A DNA stretch of 64,000 bases, from contig NZ_JAHFVL010000001.1 of NCBI RefSeq assembly GCF_018599185.1, forward strand, positions 558,001 to 622,000. Direction: 5' to 3'. The translations under genes were made by a program, and so were the position numbers. Shown here in pieces: positions 1 to 12,600 of the stretch. A model generated the notes under the pieces. That model had not been told where the DNA came from, searched no databases, and saw nothing but the letters and a program-made list of their open reading frames with translations. Source of the stretch: Rhodanobacter sp. LX-99. GTDB taxonomy: Bacteria > Pseudomonadota > Gammaproteobacteria > Xanthomonadales > Rhodanobacteraceae. Numbering within the stretch: the stretch's first letter is position 1; each line of letters starts with the position of its first letter.

Positions 1-2250
1 AAGATGGACGAGATCGCACCCAGCTTCCCGCAGGGCGTGAGCTGGTTCAGCCCGTACGACAGCACCACGTTCGTGAACATCTCGATCAACGAGGTGGTGC
101 ACACCCTGGTCGAGGCGATCATCCTGGTGTTCCTGGTGATGCTGCTGTTCCTGCAGAACATCCGCGCCACCATCATTCCCACCCTGGTCATCCCGGTGGC
201 CCTGCTGGGCACCTTCCTCGGCATGCTGCCGCTGGGCTTCACCATCAACCAGCTGACCCTGTTCGGCATGGTGCTGGCGATCGGCATCGTGGTCGACGAC
301 GCGATCGTGGTGATCGAGAACGTCGAGCGCATCATGACCGAGGAGGGGCTGTCGCCGAAGGATGCCACGCGCAAGGCGATGGGCCAGATCACCGGCGCGA
401 TCGTGGCGATCACCGTGGTGCTGGCGGCGGTGTTCATCCCCTCGGCGCTGCAGCCGGGCGCCTCGGGCATCATCTACAAGCAGTTCGCGCTGACCATCGC
501 GGTGTCGATGGGGTTCTCCGCGCTGCTCGCGCTGTCGTTCACGCCGGCGTTGTGCGCCAGCTTCCTGCAGCCGGAGCACCACAAGAAGAAGAACTTCGTG
601 TTCCGCAAGTTCAACGAGTTCTTCACCTGGACCACGCACACCTATACCGGCCACATCGGCGGTGCGGTGCGCCATGCGCCGCGCTGGATGCTGGCCTTCG
701 TGTTGATCGCGGTACTCGGCGGCTTCCTGTACACCCGCCTGCCCGGCAGCTTCCTGCCGGAAGAGGACCAGGGCTACGCCCTGTCCGTGATCCAGCTGCC
801 GCCAGGCGCCAGCAAGCAGCGCACCAGCGAGGTGATGGCGCAGATGCGCGCCATCCTCGACAAGGACTCCGCCGTGGAAGGCGTGCTCCAAGTGACCGGC
901 TTCAGCTTCATCGGCTCCGGCGAGAACGCCGGCATGGCCTTCATCAAGCTCAAGGACTGGGACAAGCGCGACGTCACCGCCGCCGAGTTCATCCAGCGCG
1001 CGAACATGGAGCTGCACGGCATCCGCGACGCGCGCATCTTCGTGGCGAATATTCCCACGGTGCAGGGCCTGGGCCAGTTCGGCGGCTTCGACATGTACCT
1101 GCAGGATCGCAGCGGCGCCGGGCGCGAAGCGCTCACCCAGGCGCGCAACACGCTGCTGGGCAAGGCCGCCCAGAACAGCGGGCTGACCGGCGTGCGCCCC
1201 AACGCGCTGGAGGATTCCCCGCAGCTGCACCTGGACGTGGACCGCGTACAGGCGCAGTCGATGGGCCTGTCGGTGGGCGACATCTACAACGCGATCGGCC
1301 TGATGCTGGCGCCGGTGTACGTGAACGACTTCACCTACGGCGGCCGCGTGAAGCGCGTGATCATGCAGGCCGACGCGTCCTACCGCATGAGCCCGGACGC
1401 GCTGCAGCACTTCTTCACTCCCAGCACGCAGGCCACCGCCGCCGGCACGCCGTCGATGATTCCGCTGTCCAACGTGGTGCACGCGAAGTGGGAGGTGGGC
1501 TCGCCCTCGCTGACCCGCTACAACGGCTACGCGGCGGTGGAGATCGTCGGCTCGCCGGCACTGGGGCATGCTTCGGGCGAGGCGATGAGCGAGATGGAGA
1601 AGCTCGTCACCAACGACCTGCCCAAGGGCTTCGGCTTCGACTGGACCGGCCAGTCGTACCAGGAAATCCTTTCCGGCAACGCCGCCACGCTGCTGATGGT
1701 GCTGTCGATCGTGATCGTGTTCCTGGCGCTGGCCGCGCTGTACGAAAGCTGGTCGATCCCGGTCTCGGTGCTGCTGGTGGTGCCGCTGGGCATGCTCGGC
1801 GCAGTGGTGTTCACCCTGCTGCGCGGCCTGCCCGACGACATCTACTTCAAGATCGGCCTGATCACGGTGATCGGCCTGGCGGCGAAGAACGCGATCCTGA
1901 TCGTGGAGTTCGCGGTGGAGCAGCAGGCACACGGACAGACGCTGCGCGCAGGCGTGATCGAAGCGGCGCGACTGCGACTGCGGCCGATCCTGATGACCTC
2001 GCTGGCGTTCATCCTGGGCGTGTTCCCGCTGTTCATCTCCAGCGGCGCCGGCGCCAACGCGCGCCATGCGATCGGTACCGGCGTGATCGGCGGCATGATC
2101 TTCGCCACCTTCCTCGGCGTGCTGCTGATCCCGGTGTTCTACGTGGTGGTGCGCCGCCTGCTCGGCGACAAGCTGGACGGCAACGCGCCAGCCAGGCCCG
2201 CGCTGGACGGCCCGCACACGTTCGACTCCGATCCGCGGCGGGGGCATTGA
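1..2250 (+). CDS. RND multidrug efflux permease, AcrB/HAE1 family (5'-truncated by the window)
   Basis: This is the C-terminal ~749 residues of an inner-membrane proton/drug antiporter, which would form the pump of a tripartite efflux system with a periplasmic adaptor and an outer-membrane channel. The reading frame is open from base 1, so the start lies upstream; family members are about 1,040-1,050 residues, so roughly 300 are missing. Proton-relay residues known from AcrB are visible: the paired aspartates of the VVDDAIVVIENVERIM segment (bases 295-300), the lysine of GLAAKNAILIVEFA (bases 1885-1887) and the threonine in RPILMTSLAFILG. The porter/docking region LPGSFLPEEDQGY follows the first membrane block, as in AcrB. 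The ORF runs cleanly to a TGA followed by a terminator. The family is certain; substrate range and exact orthologue (AcrB, MexB or other) cannot be decided from this part. The adaptor gene is presumably upstream, outside the window. Confidence 0.95.
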   Translation, partial: KMDEIAPSFPQGVSWFSPYDSTTFVNISINEVVHTLVEAIILVFLVMLLFLQNIRATIIPTLVIPVALLGTFLGMLPLGFTINQLTLFGMVLAIGIVVDDAIVVIENVERIMTEEGLSPKDATRKAMGQITGAIVAITVVLAAVFIPSALQPGASGIIYKQFALTIAVSMGFSALLALSFTPALCASFLQPEHHKKKNFVFRKFNEFFTWTTHTYTGHIGGAVRHAPRWMLAFVLIAVLGGFLYTRLPGSFLPEEDQGYALSVIQLPPGASKQRTSEVMAQMRAILDKDSAVEGVLQVTGFSFIGSGENAGMAFIKLKDWDKRDVTAAEFIQRANMELHGIRDARIFVANIPTVQGLGQFGGFDMYLQDRSGAGREALTQARNTLLGKAAQNSGLTGVRPNALEDSPQLHLDVDRVQAQSMGLSVGDIYNAIGLMLAPVYVNDFTYGGRVKRVIMQADASYRMSPDALQHFFTPSTQATAAGTPSMIPLSNVVHAKWEVGSPSLTRYNGYAAVEIVGSPALGHASGEAMSEMEKLVTNDLPKGFGFDWTGQSYQEILSGNAATLLMVLSIVIVFLALAALYESWSIPVSVLLVVPLGMLGAVVFTLLRGLPDDIYFKIGLITVIGLAAKNAILIVEFAVEQQAHGQTLRAGVIEAARLRLRPILMTSLAFILGVFPLFISSGAGANARHAIGTGVIGGMIFATFLGVLLIPVFYVVVRRLLGDKLDGNAPARPALDGPHTFDSDPRRGH

Positions 2251-2319
2251 GAGCAGGGAATTCGGGATTGAGGGAATAGAAAGTCGAAAAGGCGTACCCG
2301 CGCAGCCTCGAAACAAAAC

Positions 2320-2347
2320 GCCCCGGCATCAGCCGGGGCGCTTTTGT
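2320..2347. terminator. Bidirectional intrinsic terminator between RND pump and acyl-CoA dehydrogenase
   Basis: A 9-bp GC-rich perfect inverted repeat (CGCCCCGGC / GCCGGGGCG, loop ATCA) is followed by CTTTTGT on the + strand and preceded by AAACAAAA, which gives a T-rich tract on the - strand. It sits between two convergent genes and can serve both. Approximate inverted copies of a GGGATT/GGGAATAG-type sequence lie on either side (about 2256-2280 and 2421-2452). Confidence 0.85.
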
Positions 2348-2451
2348 ATCCATCGGAAACCAAACATGGCAATCAGACTTTTTGCAGGCCCAAACTGCGC
2401 TGGGCCACGACGCTCTGCCGATTCCCCAATCCCGACTCCCTATTCCCGGAT

Positions 2452-3612
<1,161 letters not shown>

Positions 3613-3720
3613 GGGCTGCTCCTGAAGGCAATCAAGCCGGCAATTTTAGCGGGAAATGGCGCGCAGGCTTGCCGGCGTGCGCTTGACGCGCCGCAAAGGC
3701 CGGCCTAGCCTATACATCTT

Positions 3721-3734
3721 TGTATCGCGATACA
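3721..3734. promoter_or_regulatory. Perfect 14-bp palindrome upstream of the SahR-like gene; candidate operator
   Basis: TGTATCGCGATACA is a perfect palindrome whose right end is 10 bases before the ATG of the ArsR-type regulator. A -35-like TTGACG (3683-3688) and T-rich hexamers (TAGCCT at 3706 or TATACA at 3711) lie just upstream. A regulator bound here would overlap the likely transcription start, which fits autoregulation of the sahR-metH operon. The palindrome is seen directly; its function is inferred. Confidence 0.55.
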
Positions 3735-3744
3735 GGGATAACCG

Positions 3745-4674
3745 ATGGATCTGGCCACCGCTTCCAGCGTGCTGCGCCTGCTGGCCGACCCCACCCGCGT
3801 GCGCCTGCTGGCCCTGCTCGAACACGAGGAACTCACCGTGGCCGAATTGGCCGCGGTGCTGCATTTGGCGCAGCCGCGCGTGTCCACCCACCTGGCCAAG
3901 CTCAAGGAGGCCGGCCTGGTGCGCGACCGCCGCGCCGGCGTGTCGGCCTACTACCGCGCCAACAACGAGGGCGACGAGGCCCAGCACAACCTGCTCGCTT
4001 CGCTGCGCGCCAGCATCGACGATGCACTGCTGCGCGAAGACTCGGCGCGCCTGCCCGGCGTGCTCGCGAACCGCGCCCGCGAAGAAGGCTGGGCCGACAC
4101 CGTGGCCGGCGACATGGAGCGCCACTACTCCCCCGGCCGCACCTGGGAAACCCTTGCGCGCTCGCTGCTGCAGTTGCTGGAGACCGGCGACGTGCTCGAC
4201 ATCGCCTCCGGCGACGGCATCACCGCCGAGCTGCTGGCGCCGCATGCGCATTCGATCGTCTGCGTGGATTCCAGCGAGCGCGTGGTCGAGGCCGCCGCCA
4301 AGCGGCTGAAGGCGTTCGCCAACGTGCGCGTGGTCCAGGGCGACATGCACGCGCTGGAGCTGGGCGAACAACGCTTCGACCTGGTGCTGATGCTGCATGC
4401 GCTGACCTACGCCGAGCATCCCGCCAGGGCCGTGGCCGAAGCCGCGCGGCTGCTGCGCCCCGGCGGCCGCCTGCTCGCCGTGACGCTGGGCCAGCACGAT
4501 CACCGCGCCGCGGTCGAACCGTTCGACCACCGCAATCTCGGCTTCAGCAACGAACAACTCGACGGCTACGCCCGCGCCGCCGGCCTCGACGTGCTGAGCT
4601 GCAACCGGCTCAGCCGCGAGCGCAAGGCGCCGCATTTCGAAGTGGCCAGCCTGCTGGCGCGCAAGCCCGCTTGA
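3745..4674 (+). CDS. sahR: ArsR-family regulator fused to a SAM-dependent methyltransferase-like domain (SahR-like)
   Basis: A 309-residue fusion. Residues ~1-85 are a winged-helix ArsR domain (LLADPTRVRLLALL, VAELAAVLHLAQPRVSTHLAKLKEAGLV, then an R-G-x-S-A-Y-Y wing). Residues ~140-300 are a Rossmann methyltransferase-like domain with the nucleotide-binding motif VLDIASGDGITAELL and an acidic strand end CVDSS. Regulators of this architecture next to methionine-cycle genes are known in Proteobacteria as SahR, which senses S-adenosylhomocysteine through the methyltransferase-like domain. Immediate linkage to metH1 (33 bases to its ATG) supports a role in controlling the methyl cycle. No cysteine or histidine metal-sensor pattern of metal-responsive ArsR proteins is visible in the HTH domain. 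Whether the C-terminal domain still methylates something cannot be told. Confidence 0.8.
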   Translation: MDLATASSVLRLLADPTRVRLLALLEHEELTVAELAAVLHLAQPRVSTHLAKLKEAGLVRDRRAGVSAYYRANNEGDEAQHNLLASLRASIDDALLREDSARLPGVLANRAREEGWADTVAGDMERHYSPGRTWETLARSLLQLLETGDVLDIASGDGITAELLAPHAHSIVCVDSSERVVEAAAKRLKAFANVRVVQGDMHALELGEQRFDLVLMLHALTYAEHPARAVAEAARLLRPGGRLLAVTLGQHDHRAAVEPFDHRNLGFSNEQLDGYARAAGLDVLSCNRLSRERKAPHFEVASLLARKPA

Positions 4675-4707
4675 ATACCGTTGCACCGCTTAACCAAAGG
4701 AAGTTCG

Positions 4708-5796
4708 ATGAGTACCCTGCCCTGGCTCCACCCCGATCGCGTCGCCCTGCTGGAACAGGCGCTGCGCCAACGCATCCTGATCCTCGACGGCGGCATGGGC
4801 ACCATGCTGCAGGCACACGGACTGGATGAAGGCGGCTTCCGCGGCGAGCGCTTCGAACACGGCCACGACGGCCACGCGCACGCGCACGCGCACGATCATC
4901 CCGGCTGCGACCTGCGCGGCAACAACGACCTGCTCACGCTGACCCAGCCGCAGATCATCCGCGGCGTGCACGAGGCTTACCTGGAAGCCGGCGCCGACCT
5001 GGTCGAGACCAACACCTTCAACTCCACCCGGATCAGCCAGGCCGACTACAAGCTGCAGCATCTGGCGCAGGAATTGAACCGCGAAGGCGCCCGGCTGGCG
5101 CGCGCCGCCTGCGATGCGATGAGCGCGAAAACACCGGAAAAACCGCGCTTCGTGATCGGCGTGCTCGGCCCCACCAGCCGCACCGCCTCGCTGTCGCCGG
5201 ACGTCAACGACCCGGGCTTCCGCAACGTCACGTTCGAGGAGCTGGCGGAAAACTACACCGAATCCGCCAACGGCCTGATCGACGGCGGCGCCGACGTGAT
5301 CATGGTCGAGACGATCTTCGACACCCTGAACGCGAAGGCCGCGCTGTTCGCATTGAGCGAACTGTTCCACCGGCGCGGCGCACGAATGCCGGTGATGATC
5401 TCCGGCACCATCACCGACCGTTCCGGCCGCACCCTGTCCGGCCAGACCGCCGAGGCGTTCTACTACTCGGTGCGCCATGCGCGGCCGCTGTCCGTCGGCT
5501 TCAACTGCGCACTCGGCGCCGAAGACCTGCGCCCGCACGTGCAGACCCTGGCCAACCTCGCCGAGAGCTACGTCAGCACGCATCCGAACGCCGGCCTGCC
5601 GAACGCGTTCGGCGAATACGACGAGACCCCCGAACACATGGCCAGCGTGATCGGCGGCTTCGCCCGGGACGGCCTGCTGAACCTGGTCGGCGGCTGCTGC
5701 GGCACCACGCCGGCGCATATCAGGGCGATCGCCGAGGCGGTGCGCAACGCCGCACCGCGCGTGCTGCCTTCCGCCGATCAAGCGGAGGCCGCATAA
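4708..5796 (+). CDS. metH1: Methionine synthase, homocysteine-binding module (MetH part 1)
   Basis: A 362-residue protein corresponding to the N-terminal Zn-dependent homocysteine S-methyltransferase barrel of cobalamin-dependent methionine synthase. I chose the ATG at 4708 ([15 protein letters not shown]) because AAAGGAAG precedes it; an upstream in-frame start at 4681 has no such site. The family start [10 protein letters not shown] and the three zinc-ligand cysteines are visible (one in [11 protein letters not shown], two in [11 protein letters not shown]). The enzyme is split: the rest of MetH is encoded by the next gene one base downstream, as in other xanthomonads. Odd feature: a His/Asp-rich insertion ([14 protein letters not shown], about residues 51-65) in the loop after the GMGT motif, absent from E. 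coli MetH, possibly binding metal. Confidence 0.93.
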   Translation: MSTLPWLHPDRVALLEQALRQRILILDGGMGTMLQAHGLDEGGFRGERFEHGHDGHAHAHAHDHPGCDLRGNNDLLTLTQPQIIRGVHEAYLEAGADLVETNTFNSTRISQADYKLQHLAQELNREGARLARAACDAMSAKTPEKPRFVIGVLGPTSRTASLSPDVNDPGFRNVTFEELAENYTESANGLIDGGADVIMVETIFDTLNAKAALFALSELFHRRGARMPVMISGTITDRSGRTLSGQTAEAFYYSVRHARPLSVGFNCALGAEDLRPHVQTLANLAESYVSTHPNAGLPNAFGEYDETPEHMASVIGGFARDGLLNLVGGCCGTTPAHIRAIAEAVRNAAPRVLPSADQAEAA

Positions 5797-5797
5797 C

Positions 5798-8605
<2,808 letters not shown>

Positions 8606-8627
8606 TCGTGGATCCCCGGTTACGCCA

Positions 8628-8969
8628 TCACACGGTGGCGTCGCCGGTGATGCTGTTCTTGCGGTGGCGCAGGTGCACGACCAGGTTGTAGATCGAGACG
8701 AACGCGGGGAAGAAGTTCGAGATGATGCCCACCGAATCGTTCTTGCCGATGATGAAGTACGCCAGCAGCAGGATGCTGCCGCAGACCGACAGCCACCAGA
8801 ACGACAGAGGCATCACCACCCGCTTCAGCTTGCGCGTGTAGTACAGCTGCACGAACCAGCGGCTGGTGAACATCACCGAGCCGAGCAGGCCGACGGCCTT
8901 CCACGGCGTCAGCTCGAACTGCTGCAAGGCGCGAAGGATGCTGGCCAGGTGGATGTTGAAGAGTTCCAT
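8628..8969 (-). CDS. Lipid-A-disaccharide synthase N-terminal-domain (LAB_N) membrane protein
   Basis: A 113-residue membrane protein with about three hydrophobic helices and the LAB_N signature GSVMFTSRWFVQLYYTRKLKR followed by PLSFWWLSVCGSILLLAYFI. Stand-alone proteins of this family usually sit beside lipid A or undecaprenyl-phosphate sugar transferases; none is present here, so its partner is unknown. It is convergent with metH2 and 125 bases from the tRNA-Val gene on the other strand. The start (MELFNIHLASIL) is the only sensible ATG, but I see no good ribosome binding site. It is not the full LpxB enzyme: the glycosyltransferase part is absent. Confidence 0.8.
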   Translation of the reverse strand: MELFNIHLASILRALQQFELTPWKAVGLLGSVMFTSRWFVQLYYTRKLKRVVMPLSFWWLSVCGSILLLAYFIIGKNDSVGIISNFFPAFVSIYNLVVHLRHRKNSITGDATV

Positions 8970-9051
8970 GGTGGTGCGCTTTTGACGTAGGGGGAGGCAA
9001 GTCTAGCAACCCGCGCCCCTGTCCTTGCCGCCTGCCGATCCATCCGAGGCA

Positions 9052-9080
9052 TTGACCCGCCCCGCGACTGCCCCTAAAAT
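9052..9080 (+). promoter_or_regulatory. Sigma-70 promoter of tRNA-Val
   Basis: TTGACC (9052-9057), a 17-bp spacer, and TAAAAT (9075-9080) lie 14 bases before the tRNA 5' end. The GC-rich stretch after the -10 (GCGCGCTCG) is the usual discriminator of stringently controlled stable-RNA promoters. Confidence 0.8.
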
Positions 9081-9094
9081 TGCGCGCTCGCAGT

Positions 9095-9169
9095 GGGCGG
9101 TTAGCTCAGCGGTAGAGCACTGCCTTCACACGGCAGGTGTCACAAGTTCGATCCTTGTACCGCCCACCA
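9095..9169 (+). tRNA. tRNA-Val (anticodon CAC)
   Basis: A 75-nt cloverleaf with encoded CCA. The acceptor stem is GGGCGGT/ACCGCCC, the D-arm GCTCAGCGGTAGAGC, and the anticodon arm CTGCC-TTCACAC-GGCAG gives anticodon CAC, reading GUG. The T-arm is ACAAG-TTCGATC-CTTGT and the discriminator is A. It is followed directly by a tandem array derived from its own 3' half. Confidence 0.95.
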
Positions 9170-9554
9170 TCGAATCCAGAAACCGGCCCCGTGGCCGGTT
9201 TCGTCGTCTGGGCACCATCAAGTGCGCAGCGTGCGTGTAGCAACGGGCACTTCACACGGCAGGTGTCACACAACGATCCTTGTACCGCCCACCATCGAAT
9301 CCAGAAACCGGCCCCGTGGCCGGTTTCGTCGTCTGGGCACCATCAAGTGCGCAGCGTGCGTGTAGCAACGGGCACTTCACACGGCAGGTGTCACACATCG
9401 ATCCTTGTACCGCCCACCATCGAATCCAGAAACCGGCCCCCGCGGCCGGTTTCGTCGTCTGGGCACCATCAAGTGCGCAGCGTGCGTGTAGCAACGGGCA
9501 CTTCACACGGCAGGTGTCACACAACGATCCTTGTACCGCCCACCATCGAATCCA
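9125..9554 (+). repeat. Tandem 125-126 bp repeats, each starting with the 3' half of tRNA-Val
   Basis: Units begin at TTCACACGGCAGGTGTCAC: 9125 (inside the real tRNA), 9251, 9376 and 9502 (partial). Each carries about 45 nt of the tRNA 3' half including ACCGCCCACCA. A spacer follows with an AAACCGGCC...GGCCGGTTT hairpin and the common sequence CATCAAGTGCGCAGCGTGCG. In units 2-4 the T-arm is damaged (ACACAACGATCC or ACACATCGATCC instead of ACAAGTTCGATCC), and there is no acceptor 5' strand or D-arm, so these are not tRNA genes. The spacers are nearly identical, which indicates recent or homogenised duplication. Confidence 0.93.
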
Positions 9555-9555
9555 G

Positions 9556-9593
9556 CGAACAAGGGCCCGGCACTGCCGGGCCCTTGTTCGTTT
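9556..9593 (+). terminator. Strong intrinsic terminator ending the tRNA-Val array
   Basis: A 16-bp perfect stem (9556-9571 with 9575-9590, 3-nt loop ACT) is followed by TTTCT. It closes the tRNA array and, read on the other strand, also lies just after the stop of the GGDEF/EAL gene, so it may serve both. Confidence 0.88.
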
Positions 9594-9612
9594 CTGCGGG
9601 GCGCACGCTTCC

Positions 9613-12600
9613 TCAGGGATGAAAGTTGCCGAGCACGTGTTCGACCAGCAGCGCGAGGAAGGCTTCGCGCTCGCGCCGGTAGCCAGGGTCGGACGGGCCG
9701 GCCAGGGCTGCTCTGTGCATGGCCTCGTGACTGGCATTCAGCACTGCACCAGGTTCCAGGTTGTGCAGGTACTCGCCCGGGCCGCAACTCACCTGTGCGT
9801 GCCGGATCCAGAACGCCGGCTCGGCCGGCAAGGCGATGAACTGTTCCTCCCAGCACAGCTCGCCGGCGAGCGCGCCCAGCCCGGTTCGCGGCCATGCGGA
9901 GTCCTGCCCGCACCGGTATTGCGCCAGCCAGGCAGGCAATGCGTCGGCGGGCATCGGCCGCGCCAGTGCATAGCCCTGGCCGAAATCCGCGCCAAGGATC
10001 GTTGCGGCTTCGATCAGGTCGACCGACTCCAGCCCTTCGACGACCACTTCGAGCCGCAGGTCGTGCCCGATCCGGATCAGCTGGCGGATGAAGCGCAACG
10101 TGCCCAACGGATCCTGCCGAACCTGGCTGACGATGGCCTGATCGATCTTGATGCGGTCGAACGGCCACTGGCGCAGGCGGATGAGCGAACTGTAGCCCGC
10201 GCCGAGGTCGTCTTCGACCAGGCGTACGCCCAGGACCTTGAGCGACTGCATGCCCGAGCCCTGCGGCACGGCGGCATGCTCGGTGCCGATCGGCGATTCG
10301 AGTATCTCGAACAACAGCGCCCGCGCCGCACAGCCGCTGCTGGCGATGACCGCCGCCGCCACTTCGGCATAGCGCGGGTCCTCCAGCGCGGCCGCGGGCG
10401 CATTCACCGAGATGTCCAGCGCATGGCCCGCCTGCAACAGCCATTCGCGACAGGCGGTGGCCTGGGTCAGCCCCCGGCGGAACAGCACGAGCAAATCGTC
10501 CGCGCCCAGCGCGGGAAGAAACCTGGCCGGCGCCAGCAGGTCGCCGTCATCGTCGCGCAACCGCGCCAGCGCCTCGACCTCGGTAACCCGGCCATCGGCA
10601 AGCCTGACCAGCGGCTGGTAGTGCATCTGCAGCGCATCGGTCGCGACCGTCGCGCGCCAGCGCTCGCGCACGAAGAACGGCAGCAGTTCGGTGCCCTGGC
10701 GCGGCGGCGCCAGGCGTGCTAGGGCAAGATCCAGCACGGTCTTGATCTGTTCGAGGAAAGCCCGCTGGTCTTCGCTTTGGAAGCCGCCGGCATACGGGCT
10801 GTACACGGTCAGCACGACCGCCGGTTTCAGCGGCGACGGACACAGCGGAATGGCGACGTTGGAAACCACCCCGAGGCTCAGCGCGATGTCGCGCCAGCCC
10901 GTCATCGACGGGTCGCTGCCGTAGTGGGCGCAACGCTGGATCCGCGCCGTGCGCCAGGCGCGCCCGCTGGGGCCCTGCCCCTCCGGCTGGCCGGCATCGA
11001 CCCGGATCGGCAGCGCCTTGCCGCTGACCAGCGCATGCAGGTATTCGGCAAAGGCCGTTCCCGCCACCGCCTCGTAGGTCAGCTGGCCCGACGCGTCCGG
11101 ACGCCCCGCCGAACAGGCGATGATTTCCTTGTGCGACACCAGGATGTCGGCCACGCCCTGGATCAGTTCCAGGTAGCCTTCGGCCGACCACGCCAGTGCG
11201 TTGACCCTGGACAGCAAGGCCACCCGGCGGCGCTGCAGTTCGCGCATGCTTTCCAGTTGCCATTGCCGCTCCATGCCGAGCCGCTGCAGCAGGATCGCCA
11301 GCGCACGATGGTCGGTCTGGCCGACGCCGGCCAGCGTGGTCGCCAGAATGTCGCGCAACTGCTCGATCGCCTCCAACAGCCAGACTTCCTCGAGTCCGCA
11401 GGCCGCATGGAACAGGCCGGTCCGGGTCGCCCGGGCATGGTGGCCGGCCATGTCGAGATCCACCCGCAGCAGGGCCTGCAGATGCTGCAGCTGATGCTCC
11501 TCGAACGCCTTCATATCCGCGGCCGGAAGCAGGTCCAGCAGCCTGGCAATGCCGTCGTGCGAACGCAGCCCGGCGTGAAAGCTTTCCACGATGCCGGGCA
11601 ACCGCGGCTCCCACGCCTTGCTGCAGGCACCCAGCAGCAAGGCAGCTTGCCCACCATAAGGCGAGGCAGCGGCGTCCAGCTCGTCGGCTTGGTCCGTCAC
11701 GCCGTTGGGCGAAACCAGCGACCACCAGTGCGAGCGGTACCGCTTGCGCGATTTCACCTGGTACATCGCCTGGTCGGCACGGCGCAGCAGTTGCTCGCCG
11801 GTGGCCTGGACTTCGCCGGAATACATCGCGATGCCCAGGCTGGCGCCCACGGACATCGCCGTGCCGTCGATCATCAGCGGGAGCCGCAGGACTCCGCCGA
11901 TGCGCTCCAGCAGCCCGTCGACGTCCGCCTCGGATTCGAGATCCTCGAACACCAGCACGAACTCGTCGCCACCCAGTCGGGCCACGTAGTCGCCGGCGTC
12001 GAGCATCTGCTGGAACCGGCCCGCCATCTCCACCAGCAGGCGATCGCCCACGGCATGGCCGTGGCGGTCGTTGATCGGCTTCAGGTCGTCCAGGTCGAGC
12101 AGCCCCACTGCCACCAGTCGTCCGCGCCGCCTGGCGCGGGCCAGCGCGGTCTCGAGGTGCCGATCCAGCGCGCGGCGGTTGGGCAGGCCGGTGAGATCGT
12201 CGTGCAGGGCCAGGTAGGTCTGCCGTTCCTGCTCCTGCAGCAGGGCGTGCCGCTGCGCGTGCTGGCGCAGCGCCAGCCCGGTCGCGTCGGCGATCTCGTC
12301 CAGCAGGCGGCACATCTCGTCGTCGAAGGCATCCGACTCGACGGTTACCACGACGAATACGCCGGTCGGCACCCGCGCCGTGCCGATCGTGTCGGCAGTG
12401 GACGCAAACAGCGGCCAGCACCCCACCGCACCGGCATGTTCGAGCAGCTCCTTGCGGAACGCCCGGTCGGCCTGCGGTGCATTGCGCGGATGCCGCCGGA
12501 TGACCGGCGTGCCCTGCATGAAGGCCTGCGTCGGCGTGAGCACGGCCGGACTGTCGTCGTACCGCGGCGGCAGGGGCAGGGCGCGCAGGATGTCCGCGAT

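Noticed and set aside
9125..9554. CRISPR array
   Set aside because: Units are 125-126 bp with near-identical 'spacers', contain a tRNA 3' end, and no cas genes are near.
9137..9622. Protein-coding ORF reading through the tRNA-Val repeats
   Set aside because: The periods are 126, 125 and 126 bp, so the frame is not kept from unit to unit; no start signal and no family.
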